Shown: in pieces, positions 42,407 to 51,235 of the stretch
Position numbering within the stretch: the stretch's first letter is position 1
Layout: the number at the start of each line of letters is the position of its first letter
NCBI GenBank assembly: GCA_014360005.1
Contig: JACIYI010000002.1
Location: 217,766 to 281,765 of the forward strand
From: Candidatus Aminicenantota bacterium
GTDB taxonomy: Bacteria; Acidobacteriota; Aminicenantia; Aminicenantales; Saccharicenantaceae
Length of the DNA: 64,000 bases
Direction: 5' to 3'
Position numbers and translations under genes: made by a program
Notes under the pieces: generated by a model
What the model was told of the DNA's origin: nothing
What the model saw: the letters and a program-made list of their open reading frames with translations, nothing else
Databases searched by the model: none

Positions 42407-43417
42407 ATGTCTCGTCAGAGGATAAACGGCTTGGCAGTTATCCTTTTAGCCTTGGCTGTTCTGGTGACCGCCACCAGTTGCGAGAAGCTTAAGGTTAACA
42501 ATTTACAGGCAAATTATCATTTCAAAAGAGCCAATAGCCTGTTCAGAGAAGGCAAGTACCGGAATGCGGTGGCCGAATACGAGTTGGCCTTAAAATTCAA
42601 ACCGGACCTGGTCCAGGCTTACCGCTATATTGGTGAAAGCTACAAGCAGCTCTATAAACCCGGTGTTGAGTCCGCCCTGAACAAGGAACTGGAAAGGAAA
42701 GCCCTGGAAGCCCTGAACAAGGCCCTGGAAATTGAGCCCAACAATAAAGATATCATTTATTCACTGGGTGACATGTATGACAAGCTGAGAAAATTCCCGG
42801 AAGCGGAGAAACTCTATCTGCGGATCCTGGAGCTGGACCCCCAGAATATGGACAACTTCTATGTTGTGGCCGAATTCTACAGCCGTTATGCCGGCGAAAT
42901 CCCGGATGCGGCCAAGAAGGCTGAAACCATGTACCTGCGCCGCATCGAGGCCGACCCCGAAAACCCGATGGGTTATGCCTACGCCGCCAACTACTACGAA
43001 CACCTGCCGGTTTCCCAACAGGACCTGGAAGGTGCCATCGAGAATTTCGACAAGGCCAACATGTTCTGGGAGAAAAGGATTGCCCTTGACCCGGAAAACC
43101 CCCAGGCCTGGCTGGCCAAGGGAGTCAACCGCTGGAGCCGCGCTTACCGTTTCCAGATTGTTCCGGAGGCTGAAAGACTGGCCATTGCCAGGGATGCCCT
43201 GCAGGCCATCGAAAAAGCCAGGGATCTCGATCCCAATTATCCCGAGCCCTACAGCTGGCTGAGTGTTCTCTACCAGAGCGTTCTGGCCAAGCTGGAACCG
43301 GACAAGGCAAACCGTTATACCGCTGAAGGCAAGAAGAACATCGAGAAATTCCAGGAGCTGAGAAAGAGAGCGGCCGAAAAGAAGAAACTCGAGCAAGAAC
43401 TCAAGGGCATTAGATAA
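42407..43417 (+). CDS. TPR-repeat lipoprotein
   Basis: 336 residues from the second of two adjacent ATGs (42407), which is better spaced from AAGGAGG than 42404. The signal LAVILLALAVLVTATSC predicts lipidation at Cys25 or so. The rest is at least six TPR units, for example NAVAEYELALKFKPDLVQAYRYIG and EAEKLYLRILELDPQNMDNFYVVAEFY. It ends in a charged helix. Such proteins act as envelope scaffolds. Strong own promoter and terminator suggest high expression. Confidence 0.9.
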   Translation: MSRQRINGLAVILLALAVLVTATSCEKLKVNNLQANYHFKRANSLFREGKYRNAVAEYELALKFKPDLVQAYRYIGESYKQLYKPGVESALNKELERKALEALNKALEIEPNNKDIIYSLGDMYDKLRKFPEAEKLYLRILELDPQNMDNFYVVAEFYSRYAGEIPDAAKKAETMYLRRIEADPENPMGYAYAANYYEHLPVSQQDLEGAIENFDKANMFWEKRIALDPENPQAWLAKGVNRWSRAYRFQIVPEAERLAIARDALQAIEKARDLDPNYPEPYSWLSVLYQSVLAKLEPDKANRYTAEGKKNIEKFQELRKRAAEKKKLEQELKGIR

Positions 43418-43427
43418 GATCGCTGCT

Positions 43428-43470
43428 AAGGGGGCAGGCCGCTGGTACGACTGCCCCCTTTTTATTTTAT
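43428..43470 (+). terminator. Intrinsic terminator of the TPR lipoprotein gene
   Basis: AAGGGGGCAG (43428-43437) pairs with CTGCCCCCTT (43451-43460), followed by TTTATTTTATTT. Confidence 0.9.
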
Positions 43471-43474
43471 TTGA

Positions 43475-44146
43475 ATGTTTATTCCCTTAAAAGACGAAAA
43501 CCCGACCTCAAGATTCCCGGTTATCACCGTTATTCTTATCACCGTTAATTGCCTAATCTTTCTTTACCAGGCTTTCTCCCCCCATGGGCTGGAATATCAT
43601 GTGCTCCGATTTGGCATCATTCCCTATGAAATTACCCACTGGGGGCTGGAGGCCACCATTCCCCGGATTTTCTGGCCGTTCAGTCTGCTAACCGGGATGT
43701 TCCTTCACGGCAGCCTGCTCCACCTGGCTGGTAACATGCTGTATCTCTGGATCTTCGGCAACAATGTTGAAGATTTCCTGGGATCGGTAAAGTTCCTGTT
43801 TTTCTACCTGGCCTGCGGGGTAGTAGCGTCACTGCTTCAGGTGGCCATCTATCCCAATTCCAGGATTCCGATGATCGGGGCCAGCGGGGCCATCGCCGGA
43901 CTGCTGGGTGCCTATCTCCTCCTCTATCCCTCGGCCAGGGTCAAGACCCTGGTTTTCCTGTTCTTTTACATCACCGTCATCTATGTCCCGGCCTGGGTGC
44001 TGCTCGGCCTATGGTTTGTTTTGCAGTTGTCCAACGTAGGAATGGGGGGAGGCGTGGCCTGGTTTGCCCATATCGGTGGTTTTCTGGCTGGGCTGTCCCT
44101 GGTGCTACCGGCGGCCAGGAAACGCCGGAAATTCTCCTATGTTTAA
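43475..44146 (+). CDS. Rhomboid-family intramembrane serine protease
   Basis: 223 residues, six transmembrane segments. The catalytic serine is in IGASGAIAGLLGAYLLL (~residue 138) and the histidine in WFAHIGGFLAG (~residue 202); the oxyanion/HxxxN region is FLHGSLLHLAGNMLYLWIFG. It starts MFIPLKDENPTSRFP, typical of this bacterial subgroup. It begins only five bases beyond the preceding terminator T-run. No substrate can be deduced. Confidence 0.95.
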   Translation: MFIPLKDENPTSRFPVITVILITVNCLIFLYQAFSPHGLEYHVLRFGIIPYEITHWGLEATIPRIFWPFSLLTGMFLHGSLLHLAGNMLYLWIFGNNVEDFLGSVKFLFFYLACGVVASLLQVAIYPNSRIPMIGASGAIAGLLGAYLLLYPSARVKTLVFLFFYITVIYVPAWVLLGLWFVLQLSNVGMGGGVAWFAHIGGFLAGLSLVLPAARKRRKFSYV

Positions 44147-44198
44147 TAAAAGCTTGAATTTACGGGTAAAAAAGGCTACAATTAGTCGCTGCCTGTGG

Positions 44199-44227
44199 TT
44201 GACAATTTAAGCGTTATTTAGTATCTT
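44199..44227 (+). promoter_or_regulatory. Promoter of the rplM operon
   Basis: TTGACA (44199-44204), 17 bases, TATCTT (44222-44227). The ~40-base leader shows no stable L13-type structure. Confidence 0.65.
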
Positions 44228-44273
44228 TATTCATCAAATTAGCCATATTTTTTTCATAAGGCAAGGTTGGACA

Positions 44274-44702
44274 ATGAAGACTTATCATCCAAAAAAAGAC
44301 GAAGTTCAACAGAAGTGGTGGCTGATAAACGCCGAGGACCGGATTTTGGGCCGGCTGGCAACCGAAATTGCCGTTCTGTTGAGAGGTAAGAACAAGCCCC
44401 AGTTTGCTCCCAATACCGACTTGGGCGATTTCGTGGTCGTGGTCAATGCCGAGAAAGTCAGGGTTACCGGCAATAAACTGGAAGACAAGATGTACTATCA
44501 TCATTCCCAGTACCCGGGCGGCCTCAAGGAGAAAAAGCTCAGGGAAATGCTGGAAAGCAAGCCGGAAGAGGTCATCAGGAAGGCTGTCTGGGGCATGATC
44601 CCCAAGAATAAACTCGGCCGGGCCCTGATCAAAAAACTTAAAGTCTACCGCGGTTCTGAACATCCCCATCAGGCTCAGAACCCTGAGGAATACAAGTTTT
44701 AG
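44274..44702 (+). CDS. rplM: 50S ribosomal protein uL13
   Basis: 142 residues. Family motifs [59 protein letters not shown] and [16 protein letters not shown] are all present. First gene of rplM-rpsI-rpsB-tsf-pyrH-frr. Early 23S rRNA-binding protein. Confidence 0.98.
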   Translation: MKTYHPKKDEVQQKWWLINAEDRILGRLATEIAVLLRGKNKPQFAPNTDLGDFVVVVNAEKVRVTGNKLEDKMYYHHSQYPGGLKEKKLREMLESKPEEVIRKAVWGMIPKNKLGRALIKKLKVYRGSEHPHQAQNPEEYKF

Positions 44703-44710
44703 GAGGAACC

Positions 44711-45115
44711 TTGAGTCTGCTTCAGTATTACGGAACTGGTAAAAGAAAAAACGCCATTGCCCGGGTCTTCTTGAGGTCGGGCAAGGGTGATATAACTCTG
44801 GTGGTCAATAAAAAGCTCCGTCCCTTTGAGGAGTATTTCAAGCTGGATTCCCTGCGCCTGGCCATCCGTCAGCCCCTGATGGTTACCGAAACCGAGAATA
44901 AATTCGATATTTTCATGAGGGTGGAGGGCGGCGGGATGCGGGGGCAGGCTGAGGCCATCCGCCTGGGTATGGCCCGGGCTCTGGTTGAATTCAACCGCGA
45001 GTTGAGGCCGATTCTGCGGAATGCCAACCTGCTGACCAGGGATTCCAGAATCAAGGAACGGAAAAAATACGGCCTGCTGGCTGCCAGAAAGGCACCGCAG
45101 TATCATAAGAGATAA
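44711..45115 (+). CDS. rpsI: 30S ribosomal protein uS9
   Basis: 134 residues from a TTG at 44711 with TAGGAGGA upstream. YYGTGKRKNAIARVFLRSGKG at the N-terminus and the C-terminal tail KKYGLLAARKAPQYHKR that reaches the P-site tRNA (the usual ending is RRAPQFSKR, so Tyr-His replaces Phe-Ser). Co-transcribed with rplM, eight bases away. Confidence 0.97.
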   Translation: MSLLQYYGTGKRKNAIARVFLRSGKGDITLVVNKKLRPFEEYFKLDSLRLAIRQPLMVTETENKFDIFMRVEGGGMRGQAEAIRLGMARALVEFNRELRPILRNANLLTRDSRIKERKKYGLLAARKAPQYHKR

Positions 45116-45139
45116 AGTTCGGGAAAGGGAGGAAGTCCT

Positions 45140-45925
45140 TTGGTTTCAGTAACAATGAAAGAGCTCTTGGAAGCTGGCGTTCACTTCGGTCATCAAACCA
45201 GACGCTGGAATCCGAAGATGAAGGAATATATCTTCGGTCAGAGGAACGGGATTTACATCATCGACCTGCAGAAGACCATCAAAAGCTTTAAGGAAGCACT
45301 GCAGTTTGTTAAAACTGTGGCTGAGAGCGGCCAGCAGATTCTGTTTGTCGGGACCAAGAAGCAGGCCCAGGACATCATCCGGGATTATGCCCTGAAGTCC
45401 GAATCAAGCTATGTCAACCAGCGCTGGCTGGGAGGCTTGCTGACTAATTTCCGGGTCATCCGGAACAGCGTGGAAAAGCTGGTAGAGATGGAAGAAATGC
45501 GGCAGGACGGCCGCTGGGAACTCCTTTCCAAGAAGGAGCAGTCGCGGAAAGAAAAAGTCTACCGCAAGCTCCAGAAAAACCTGGGCGGCCTGGTCAATCT
45601 GACGGAACTGCCCAGGGCCGTTTTTGTCATAGATTCTTCCAAGGAGGAAATTGCCATCGCCGAGGCCCGGAAGATGAAAATCCCGATCGTGGCCGTGGTT
45701 GATACCAACGGCGACCCGGAAGGAATCGATTATCCCATCCCCGGCAATGACGATGCGGTCAGGGCCATTGAGCTGTTTGCCTCCAAGGTGGCCGAAGCCA
45801 TCATTGAGGGCAAGAAAGCCCGGCTGGCCCAGGGAATGATGGAAGAAAAGAAAGAGGAAGTTCCGGCTGAAGCTCAGCCAGCGGAAGCCGTATCCCAGAC
45901 TGATTCCGGCGACAGGAACGAATAG
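45140..45925 (+). CDS. rpsB: 30S ribosomal protein uS2
   Basis: 261 residues from a TTG at 45140 ([27 protein letters not shown]); an AAGGGAGGA site is upstream. The body is canonical: [36 protein letters not shown] and [19 protein letters not shown]. The Ala/Glu-rich C-terminus is slightly extended. Adjacent tsf order is universal in bacteria. Confidence 0.98.
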   Translation: MVSVTMKELLEAGVHFGHQTRRWNPKMKEYIFGQRNGIYIIDLQKTIKSFKEALQFVKTVAESGQQILFVGTKKQAQDIIRDYALKSESSYVNQRWLGGLLTNFRVIRNSVEKLVEMEEMRQDGRWELLSKKEQSRKEKVYRKLQKNLGGLVNLTELPRAVFVIDSSKEEIAIAEARKMKIPIVAVVDTNGDPEGIDYPIPGNDDAVRAIELFASKVAEAIIEGKKARLAQGMMEEKKEEVPAEAQPAEAVSQTDSGDRNE

Positions 45926-45949
45926 ACAGGCCGGTAAAGGAGATAAACC

Positions 45950-46549
45950 ATGGCGGAAATTAAAGCCGAACTGGTCAAGGCCCTGCGGGATAGAACCGGT
46001 ATCGGGATGATGGAATGCAAGGAAGCCCTGCAGGAAGCCGGCGGCGATATAGACAAGGCCATCGAAATTCTGCGGAAAAAAGGCCATGCCCGGGCCCAGG
46101 ATAAAGCCGACCGGACAGCGGCTGACGGCGCGGTTGGGGCCTATGTCCATGCCACTAACCGCATCGGGGTGCTGATTGAGGTCAACTGCGAAACCGACTT
46201 CGTGGCCAGGAATGAAGAATTCAAAGAACTGGTCAAGAACCTGGCCATGCAGGTGGCGGCCTCCAACCCCCAGTATATTTCACCCGAAGAAGTGCCAGCC
46301 GAAGTGATCGAGCGGGAAAAAGAGATCATCAGAGCCCAAATCCAGGATGCCAAGAAACCCCCGCAGATTATCGAAAAGATTATCGAGGGCAAGCTGGGAA
46401 AATTCTTTGAAGAAGTCTGTCTGCTTGACCAGCTCTATATCAAGGATGATAAAATAAAGGTCAGAGATCTGGTCAACAGCCATATCTCCAAGTTTGGCGA
46501 GAATATCAAGGTCAGGCGTTTTGTCAGGTTTGAAATCGGTAAATATTGA
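45950..46549 (+). CDS. tsf: Elongation factor Ts (short form)
   Basis: 199 residues, the short Thermus-like form with a single core subdomain copy. LRDRTGIGMMECKEALQEAGGDIDKAIEILRKKG is the N-terminal UBA-like domain; VNCETDFVARNEEF is the core motif that contacts EF-Tu. E. coli EF-Ts is ~283 residues. It exchanges GDP on EF-Tu. Confidence 0.97.
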   Translation: MAEIKAELVKALRDRTGIGMMECKEALQEAGGDIDKAIEILRKKGHARAQDKADRTAADGAVGAYVHATNRIGVLIEVNCETDFVARNEEFKELVKNLAMQVAASNPQYISPEEVPAEVIEREKEIIRAQIQDAKKPPQIIEKIIEGKLGKFFEEVCLLDQLYIKDDKIKVRDLVNSHISKFGENIKVRRFVRFEIGKY

Positions 46550-46565
46550 ACGGCGATAAAGATTA

Positions 46566-47285
46566 ATGGACGAGGGCAAACCAGCTTACAGGCGGGTGCT
46601 GCTAAAGCTATCAGGTGAAGCTCTGCTGGGAGACCAGCCCTACGGACTCGACTTCAAGAAAGTCCGGGCCATCGCCAGAGAAATAAAGCAGGTCCACGAA
46701 CTGGGGGTGGATATTGCCATCATGATCGGCGGCGGCAACATCTTCCGCGGTTCCCGGGGCGTGGAGGAGGGGATGGACCGGGTTGCAGCTGACCACATCG
46801 GCCTGCTGTCAACCGTCATCAACGGGATAGCCCTGCAGGATGCCCTGGAAAAAGAAAATCTGAACACCAGGCTGATTTCAGCCATTGAAATCAGGGCGGT
46901 GGCTGAGCCTTTCATCCGCCGCCGGGTTTTAAGGCACCTGGAAAAAAGGCGGGTGGTTATCTTCACTGCCGGCCTGGGCAGCCCCTATTTTACCACCGAC
47001 ACCGCGGCCGTTCTCCGGGCTCTGGAAATCAAGTCTGAAGTAATCCTGAAGGCCACCAAGGTGGACGGAGTCTATTCTGCTGATCCCCTTAGGGAAACCG
47101 GGGCCGTCAGATTTGATTCCATCAAGTTTCTGGATGTTATCCAGCAGGAACTCAAGGTGATGGACAGCACGGCCATCACCCTCTGCAAGGATAATAACCT
47201 GCCAATCATAGTTTTCAACCTGAACGTTCCCGGCAACATCAAACGAGCCGTTCTGGGCGAAAAAGTCGGGACCAGGGTTTCCTGA
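46566..47285 (+). CDS. pyrH: UMP kinase
   Basis: 239 residues. Amino-acid-kinase fold: YRRVLLKLSGEALLGDQ, IMIGGGNIFRGSRG, FTAGLGSPYFTTDTAA, ATKVDGVYSADP and the MDSTAITLCKDNNLPIIVFN end. Phosphorylates UMP and is GTP-activated in many bacteria. It sits between tsf and frr, the usual order. Confidence 0.98.
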   Translation: MDEGKPAYRRVLLKLSGEALLGDQPYGLDFKKVRAIAREIKQVHELGVDIAIMIGGGNIFRGSRGVEEGMDRVAADHIGLLSTVINGIALQDALEKENLNTRLISAIEIRAVAEPFIRRRVLRHLEKRRVVIFTAGLGSPYFTTDTAAVLRALEIKSEVILKATKVDGVYSADPLRETGAVRFDSIKFLDVIQQELKVMDSTAITLCKDNNLPIIVFNLNVPGNIKRAVLGEKVGTRVS

Positions 47286-47318
47286 AATCTGTTTCCAACT
47301 CCAGCGAGGAGGAGCAAC

Positions 47319-47876
47319 ATGGTAAAAGATGTCCTGAAAGACCTGGAAAAGAAAATGAAAACCTCGATTGAGCATTTCCGGAAAGAAATCAGCAAGCTGC
47401 GCACCGGGCGAGCCAACATCAGCATCTTCGAGGATATCAAGGTTATGTACTACGGGACGCCGACTCCCGTCAACCAGGTGGCCACCATCGGTGTGCCCGA
47501 CCCCACCCTGATCACCGTCCAGCCTTGGGACCCCACCCTGATGGAAGCGGTGGAAAAAGCCATCAGGTCTTCTGATTTCGGTTTTAACCCCATCAACGAC
47601 GGCCGGGTAATTAAGGTCCCGGTGCCGCCGCTGGATGAGGAGCGCCGGCGGGAGCTGGCCAAAAAAGTCAGCAAGATGCTGGAAGAAGAGAAAACTGCCC
47701 TGAGAAACATGCGCCGGGAGAGCAAGGAATATATCGAAAAGATGGAAAAGGACAAGAAAATCACCGAGGACGATAAATTCCTGGGACTGGAAAAACTGCA
47801 GGAGCTGCTGGACCAGTACATAAAACAGGCTGAGGAAATTGCCGCGGCCAAGGAAAAAGAAATCATGCAGGCCTGA
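47319..47876 (+). CDS. frr: Ribosome recycling factor
   Basis: 185 residues, normal length. MEKxI-type N-terminus (KKMKTSIEHFRKEISKLRTGRANISI), hinge YYGTPTPVNQVATIGVPDP, and the long helical end. It splits post-termination ribosomes with EF-G. Last gene of the operon; AGCGAGGAGG site upstream. No convincing terminator follows in 47877-47987, only a weak CCGAA-GATTA-TTCGG hairpin. Confidence 0.98.
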   Translation: MVKDVLKDLEKKMKTSIEHFRKEISKLRTGRANISIFEDIKVMYYGTPTPVNQVATIGVPDPTLITVQPWDPTLMEAVEKAIRSSDFGFNPINDGRVIKVPVPPLDEERRRELAKKVSKMLEEEKTALRNMRRESKEYIEKMEKDKKITEDDKFLGLEKLQELLDQYIKQAEEIAAAKEKEIMQA

Positions 47877-47987
47877 GGGCCGGGAGCTCGCCGAAGATTA
47901 TTCGGCCAGTTGCCTTTGACCTTACATCAGGCTTCCTGACCTGTCCGGAACTCAGTTTTATTTATTAAATCCCTGCTGTTATCTACT

Positions 47988-48935
47988 TCAGCTGCGATTG
48001 CGCGCCAACCAGTTGTCCAGGGTGCCAAACCTGGTCCTGATAGCCACTCCCCAGCCCACCAGGCTGACCACCATAGAAAAAATTAAGCCCAGGACTGGCA
48101 CCAGGCCGAGGAAGGTTACCAGGACCAGGCCGATGACCGCCGTCCAGATGAGGTGGGGCATCTTCTTAACACCCAGGGCCCGGAGGAAAGATTCACCGAA
48201 GAAATAGGAAAAAACCGTCCCGCCGAAAATTTTCAGGATAATTCCGGCCATCATCACCAGGAACAGTATTGGTATTCCGATGATCAGCAACAGCAACAGG
48301 CTCGAGAGCAAGATCAGGCCAAGATAGATGATCATGGCCAGAAAACCGGTGCCCAGAATCGGCCAGAAATCGGTCCGGAGCTTTCCGGCAGCAAAATAAA
48401 CTTGCCTGGGGAAGACCCCGGCCACAAAAATGGTCAGCATAATTCCAAAAAATAGGGAAATTAGTTTTAAGGCTAAAAAGAATGTTCCCAGTTGAAAGAA
48501 AAATCCCTTTTTGAATATTTCTGAGGCGAATTTCTGACCGGTGGGAATAAAAACTGTATCCTGCCCGATGATGCAGCCAGGTTCTTTCTCCAGGGTGCCA
48601 CCCAGGACCACCAGGTCCTCCTGGATGACGGCGCTGGACCTGATGGTCACCCGGCTCCCGAAACCCACCACCGATTTTCCGACTTCTCCGCTGACCGTGA
48701 CCTCGCCCCCGAACACCACCACGCTTTCCTCGACCTTTCCTTCGACCACCACCCGGCTGCCAAAAGCCAGGATGTTTTTCTGGGTTTCCTGGGGACCGAT
48801 GATTATTTCTTTCTTAAAGCTGGGCTGGGCGGTCGGGTCGAATTTATACCAGGCGGCGGCTGTTCCGCTCAGAATAATTATCAACCCGAAAATTAACACC
48901 AGCCTGAATAATTTATTCCAGTTAATATTTTTCAT
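47988..48935 (-). CDS. Bactofilin-like (polymer-forming) membrane protein
   Basis: 315 residues. Signal or anchor LVLIFGLIIILSGTAAA, then ~90 residues of short beta repeats (AFGSRVVVEGKVEESVVVFGGEVTVSGEVGKSVVGFGSRVTI) of the kind found in polymer-forming bactofilins. Four to five transmembrane helices follow (~150-300, e.g. AMIIYLGLILLSSLLLLLIIGIPILFLVM), with a short basic end. The beta part would sit outside the membrane. It is directly downstream of the anti-sigma gene (4-base gap), so it is likely controlled by or part of that signalling unit. Function unknown. Confidence 0.85.
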   Translation of the reverse strand: MKNINWNKLFRLVLIFGLIIILSGTAAAWYKFDPTAQPSFKKEIIIGPQETQKNILAFGSRVVVEGKVEESVVVFGGEVTVSGEVGKSVVGFGSRVTIRSSAVIQEDLVVLGGTLEKEPGCIIGQDTVFIPTGQKFASEIFKKGFFFQLGTFFLALKLISLFFGIMLTIFVAGVFPRQVYFAAGKLRTDFWPILGTGFLAMIIYLGLILLSSLLLLLIIGIPILFLVMMAGIILKIFGGTVFSYFFGESFLRALGVKKMPHLIWTAVIGLVLVTFLGLVPVLGLIFSMVVSLVGWGVAIRTRFGTLDNWLARNRS

Positions 48936-48939
48936 GTTT

Positions 48940-49512
48940 CTAACTCCTGCTTAAGATTTTCGCTGGCCTGAGTAGCAGCCAGAAAAGGCCCAGGCCCAGG
49001 ACCATTATCAGAAACAGAGCTGCCAGTCCCAATCCTCCTGCCGGAAGAATCTCAGATAACAGCCCGGCCGCTACCCCGAGAAAGATCCGCAGAGCCTTGA
49101 TAATCCCGTAGACCTGTTGAATAAGCCTGATGATAAGGCTGCTGAACTCGGCCGCCAGGTTGAACAGACTCCTAAAAATTTTTAGACAGACCGGGAAGAA
49201 GGCGGTCCTGGTGCCCAGGGCCAGTCCAGCCACCAGCAGGCTGAACAGCAGGTACAGCCCGCCGGCCAGTCCCAGCCAGAGCCTGGCCGGGGATTTTAAC
49301 GGCGGTAGCCCCGACATTACCCGGTCGGTGAAATCGGGCGGCGGCTCCAGAGGAGGCAAGCTGGCCAGGGATTCCAGGAAAAGGCGGCGGTCAGCCAGCA
49401 GCCTGCGGCAACCGGGGCAGGCCTCAAGGTGTTCTTCTATCCGCCGCCGGTCTTCCGCTGGCAATTCCTGCTCCAGGCAGGCATAAATTTCAGTTATCTT
49501 CGGGCAGTTCAT
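48940..49512 (-). CDS. Zinc-finger anti-sigma factor with transmembrane segments
   Basis: 190 residues from MNCPKITEIYACLEQELP at 49512. The ZAS motif HLEACPGCRRLL (Hx3CxxC) sits at ~28-36, matching the anti-sigma domain that holds ECF sigma factors. Hydrophobic segments at ~83-105, ~140-165 and ~170-188 give several membrane passes, more than the single span of RsiW-type proteins. Start overlaps the sigma stop (ATGA), which fixes partner stoichiometry. Confidence 0.87.
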   Translation of the reverse strand: MNCPKITEIYACLEQELPAEDRRRIEEHLEACPGCRRLLADRRLFLESLASLPPLEPPPDFTDRVMSGLPPLKSPARLWLGLAGGLYLLFSLLVAGLALGTRTAFFPVCLKIFRSLFNLAAEFSSLIIRLIQQVYGIIKALRIFLGVAAGLLSEILPAGGLGLAALFLIMVLGLGLFWLLLRPAKILSRS

Positions 49513-50087
49513 TTTTCCTCCAGCCTGGCCCGCAGCCATTCTCGGGCCTGGAAGACACGGTTTTTGACCGTGCCCAGCGGCAGGTGCTTGATGGTAGCAA
49601 TTTCCTCATATGAAAAATCATTCATATGTCTGAGGACAAACAGTTCCCGCAGGCTTTCCGGGAGTTGAGCGATGGCCTGCTCTATTTTTTTCAGCAATTC
49701 TTTTCTTTCGTAGCTTTCGGAAACCGCCGGCTCCTGGTCAGGCAGCTGCCGTAACTGCTGTTCTTCCTCATCTGGGTTAGGGTCAATCGAAACCAGGGGC
49801 AGTTTCTTCTTGCGCCAGTGGTCTATGAGCAGGTTAGAAGCGATGCGGAACAGCCAGGTGGAAAACTGGAACTTTTCCTGGTAAGTATGGAGAGCGGCGT
49901 AGGCCCTGAGGAAAACTTCCTGGGTTAAATCAAGGCTCAATTCTCTCTCCTGAACCATCCGTCCGAAGTAATTGAAAAGCGGCTGTTGATATTTCCTGAC
50001 CAGCATTTCAAAGGCCTGCCTTTCTCCCCGCAAACTGCGACGCACCAGAGTTCTGTCCTCTTCGGCTGCCATCTTTGGTTTCTGCAT
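49509..50087 (-). CDS. ECF-type RNA polymerase sigma factor (RpoE-like)
   Basis: 192 residues. Sigma-2: YQQPLFNYFGRMVQERELSLDLTQEVFLRAYAAL and FSTWLFRIASNLLIDHWRKKK. An acidic linker (DPNPDEEEQQLRQLPDQ), then sigma-4: IAQLPESLRELFVLRHMNDFSYEEIATIKHLPLGTVKNRVFQAREWLR. No sigma-1 or sigma-3, hence group IV. Followed by its anti-sigma factor in ATGA overlap and preceded by lolA 27 bases away. The unit probably senses envelope state. Confidence 0.95.
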   Translation of the reverse strand: MQKPKMAAEEDRTLVRRSLRGERQAFEMLVRKYQQPLFNYFGRMVQERELSLDLTQEVFLRAYAALHTYQEKFQFSTWLFRIASNLLIDHWRKKKLPLVSIDPNPDEEEQQLRQLPDQEPAVSESYERKELLKKIEQAIAQLPESLRELFVLRHMNDFSYEEIATIKHLPLGTVKNRVFQAREWLRARLEEK

Positions 50088-50114
50088 ATTTATACGAAAA
50101 AAAAGGTTGGGGGT

Positions 50115-50843
50115 TTAAACTGCCTGCTTTATGGCGCCGGCCTCGATTATCTCGCAGTCGGGTGGGAGTTGGAGCTGGAAGAGTTCCTCGGGGAGCTTCT
50201 GACCGGTGGTGATCCGGCTGAAATGGTATTCCAGCTTGCCCCCGGCCGGCTCAAAAAAGACGGCCTTGGTGATCAGCCAGCTCCGGCGGTCGATTTCCAG
50301 CAGGATGTAGCTGAACTGGCCCGGCTCCAGCGGCAGCAGCCGCAGCTGGTAGACATTCCGGCGGTCGCTGGGGAAGGGATTAAACTCGACCCGGTATCGT
50401 TCCAGCAGAGAAAAATTGCCGGCCAGCAGGCCCAGGACCTCTGATTCCAGCACTTCCGACTCGGCCGCATTTTTTATCAATTGCTTATCTTCGGGGAAAT
50501 AGAGCCAGAAATTGCGGTCCTTCAGCAGAAAGATCTGTTTTTCGGGCGAATTGTATTCCCAGCGCATGCGGTCGGGCCGCCGGATGAAGACCTGTCCCTG
50601 TCCGGTCATCGGTTCCTGCACCCCGGTGGAATAATAATACTGCTTGAATTCCGCCCTGAGGCTGGTTATTGATTTCAGCCTGGCTTCCAGGCGCCTGCTC
50701 ACTTCTTCGGCGCTCATCTCCTGGGCGGCCCTGGGGGATGAGGCTCGACCCAGGCAGAAGAAAAAAAACAGAATCAAAATGAATTTCCCAGGCAGAAAGG
50801 ACCGCGGCCTTCTCCCGGGAAATTCTGCCTGTTTTCCTGACAT
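50115..50843 (-). CDS. lolA: Outer-membrane lipoprotein carrier protein LolA
   Basis: 242 residues from MSGKQAEFPGRRPRS at 50843 (the frame runs back to 50912 without a ribosome site). Signal peptide FILILFFFFCLGRASSPRAAQ. The mature domain has the LolA pattern: RLEARLKSITSLRAEFKQYY, GQVFIRRPDRMRWEYNSPEKQIFLLKDRNFWLYFPEDKQL and LLEIDRRSWLITKAVFFEPAGG. It shuttles lipoproteins across the periplasm, matching the many lipoproteins here. First gene of lolA-sigma-antisigma-bactofilin. Confidence 0.93.
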   Translation of the reverse strand: MSGKQAEFPGRRPRSFLPGKFILILFFFFCLGRASSPRAAQEMSAEEVSRRLEARLKSITSLRAEFKQYYYSTGVQEPMTGQGQVFIRRPDRMRWEYNSPEKQIFLLKDRNFWLYFPEDKQLIKNAAESEVLESEVLGLLAGNFSLLERYRVEFNPFPSDRRNVYQLRLLPLEPGQFSYILLEIDRRSWLITKAVFFEPAGGKLEYHFSRITTGQKLPEELFQLQLPPDCEIIEAGAIKQAV

Positions 50844-51205
50844 AATGAATTCTCTTATATTCTCACTTAGCGAATCTGCCCCTATTTTCCCCGAGCCAGG
50901 AGCAGATGTCAATCTTGATGAAGATTGGTCCTGGCCAAAAAAAAGCCGCGGGTCCTGCGGGCCGGACCGGGCTGCCCTTTAAAAAACAGGGCCAGCTCCA
51001 GGTTTTTTGATGAGTAGAAAGCGCAAATTTATGCCGACCTGCGTTTTCCTGGCCGCATTACCAGGTCCGGACCAGCAGTCTAAGATTTCGGCCGGGAGCC
51101 CGGGCTGGCCTGGCTTGCTACCAGCTTTTAATCTGCCCTGTTGTTGGTGAAAGGCCCGGCCGCTTCCCGAATTTCCTTGACAAGCGAGGGCAAAGCGGAT
51201 AAAAG
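50844..51205. other. Intergenic region between divergent lolA and TPR genes
   Basis: About 360 bases. No coding frame with plausible start. On the minus strand TATAAG lies nine bases before the lolA ATG and could be a -10 box. At the right edge TTGACA (51178-51183), 17 bases and TAAAAG (51201-51206) is a candidate promoter for the TPR gene. The rest is featureless. Confidence 0.45.
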
Positions 51206-51235
51206 AAAGAAGCACTTTATTCAAGGAGGGAATGG

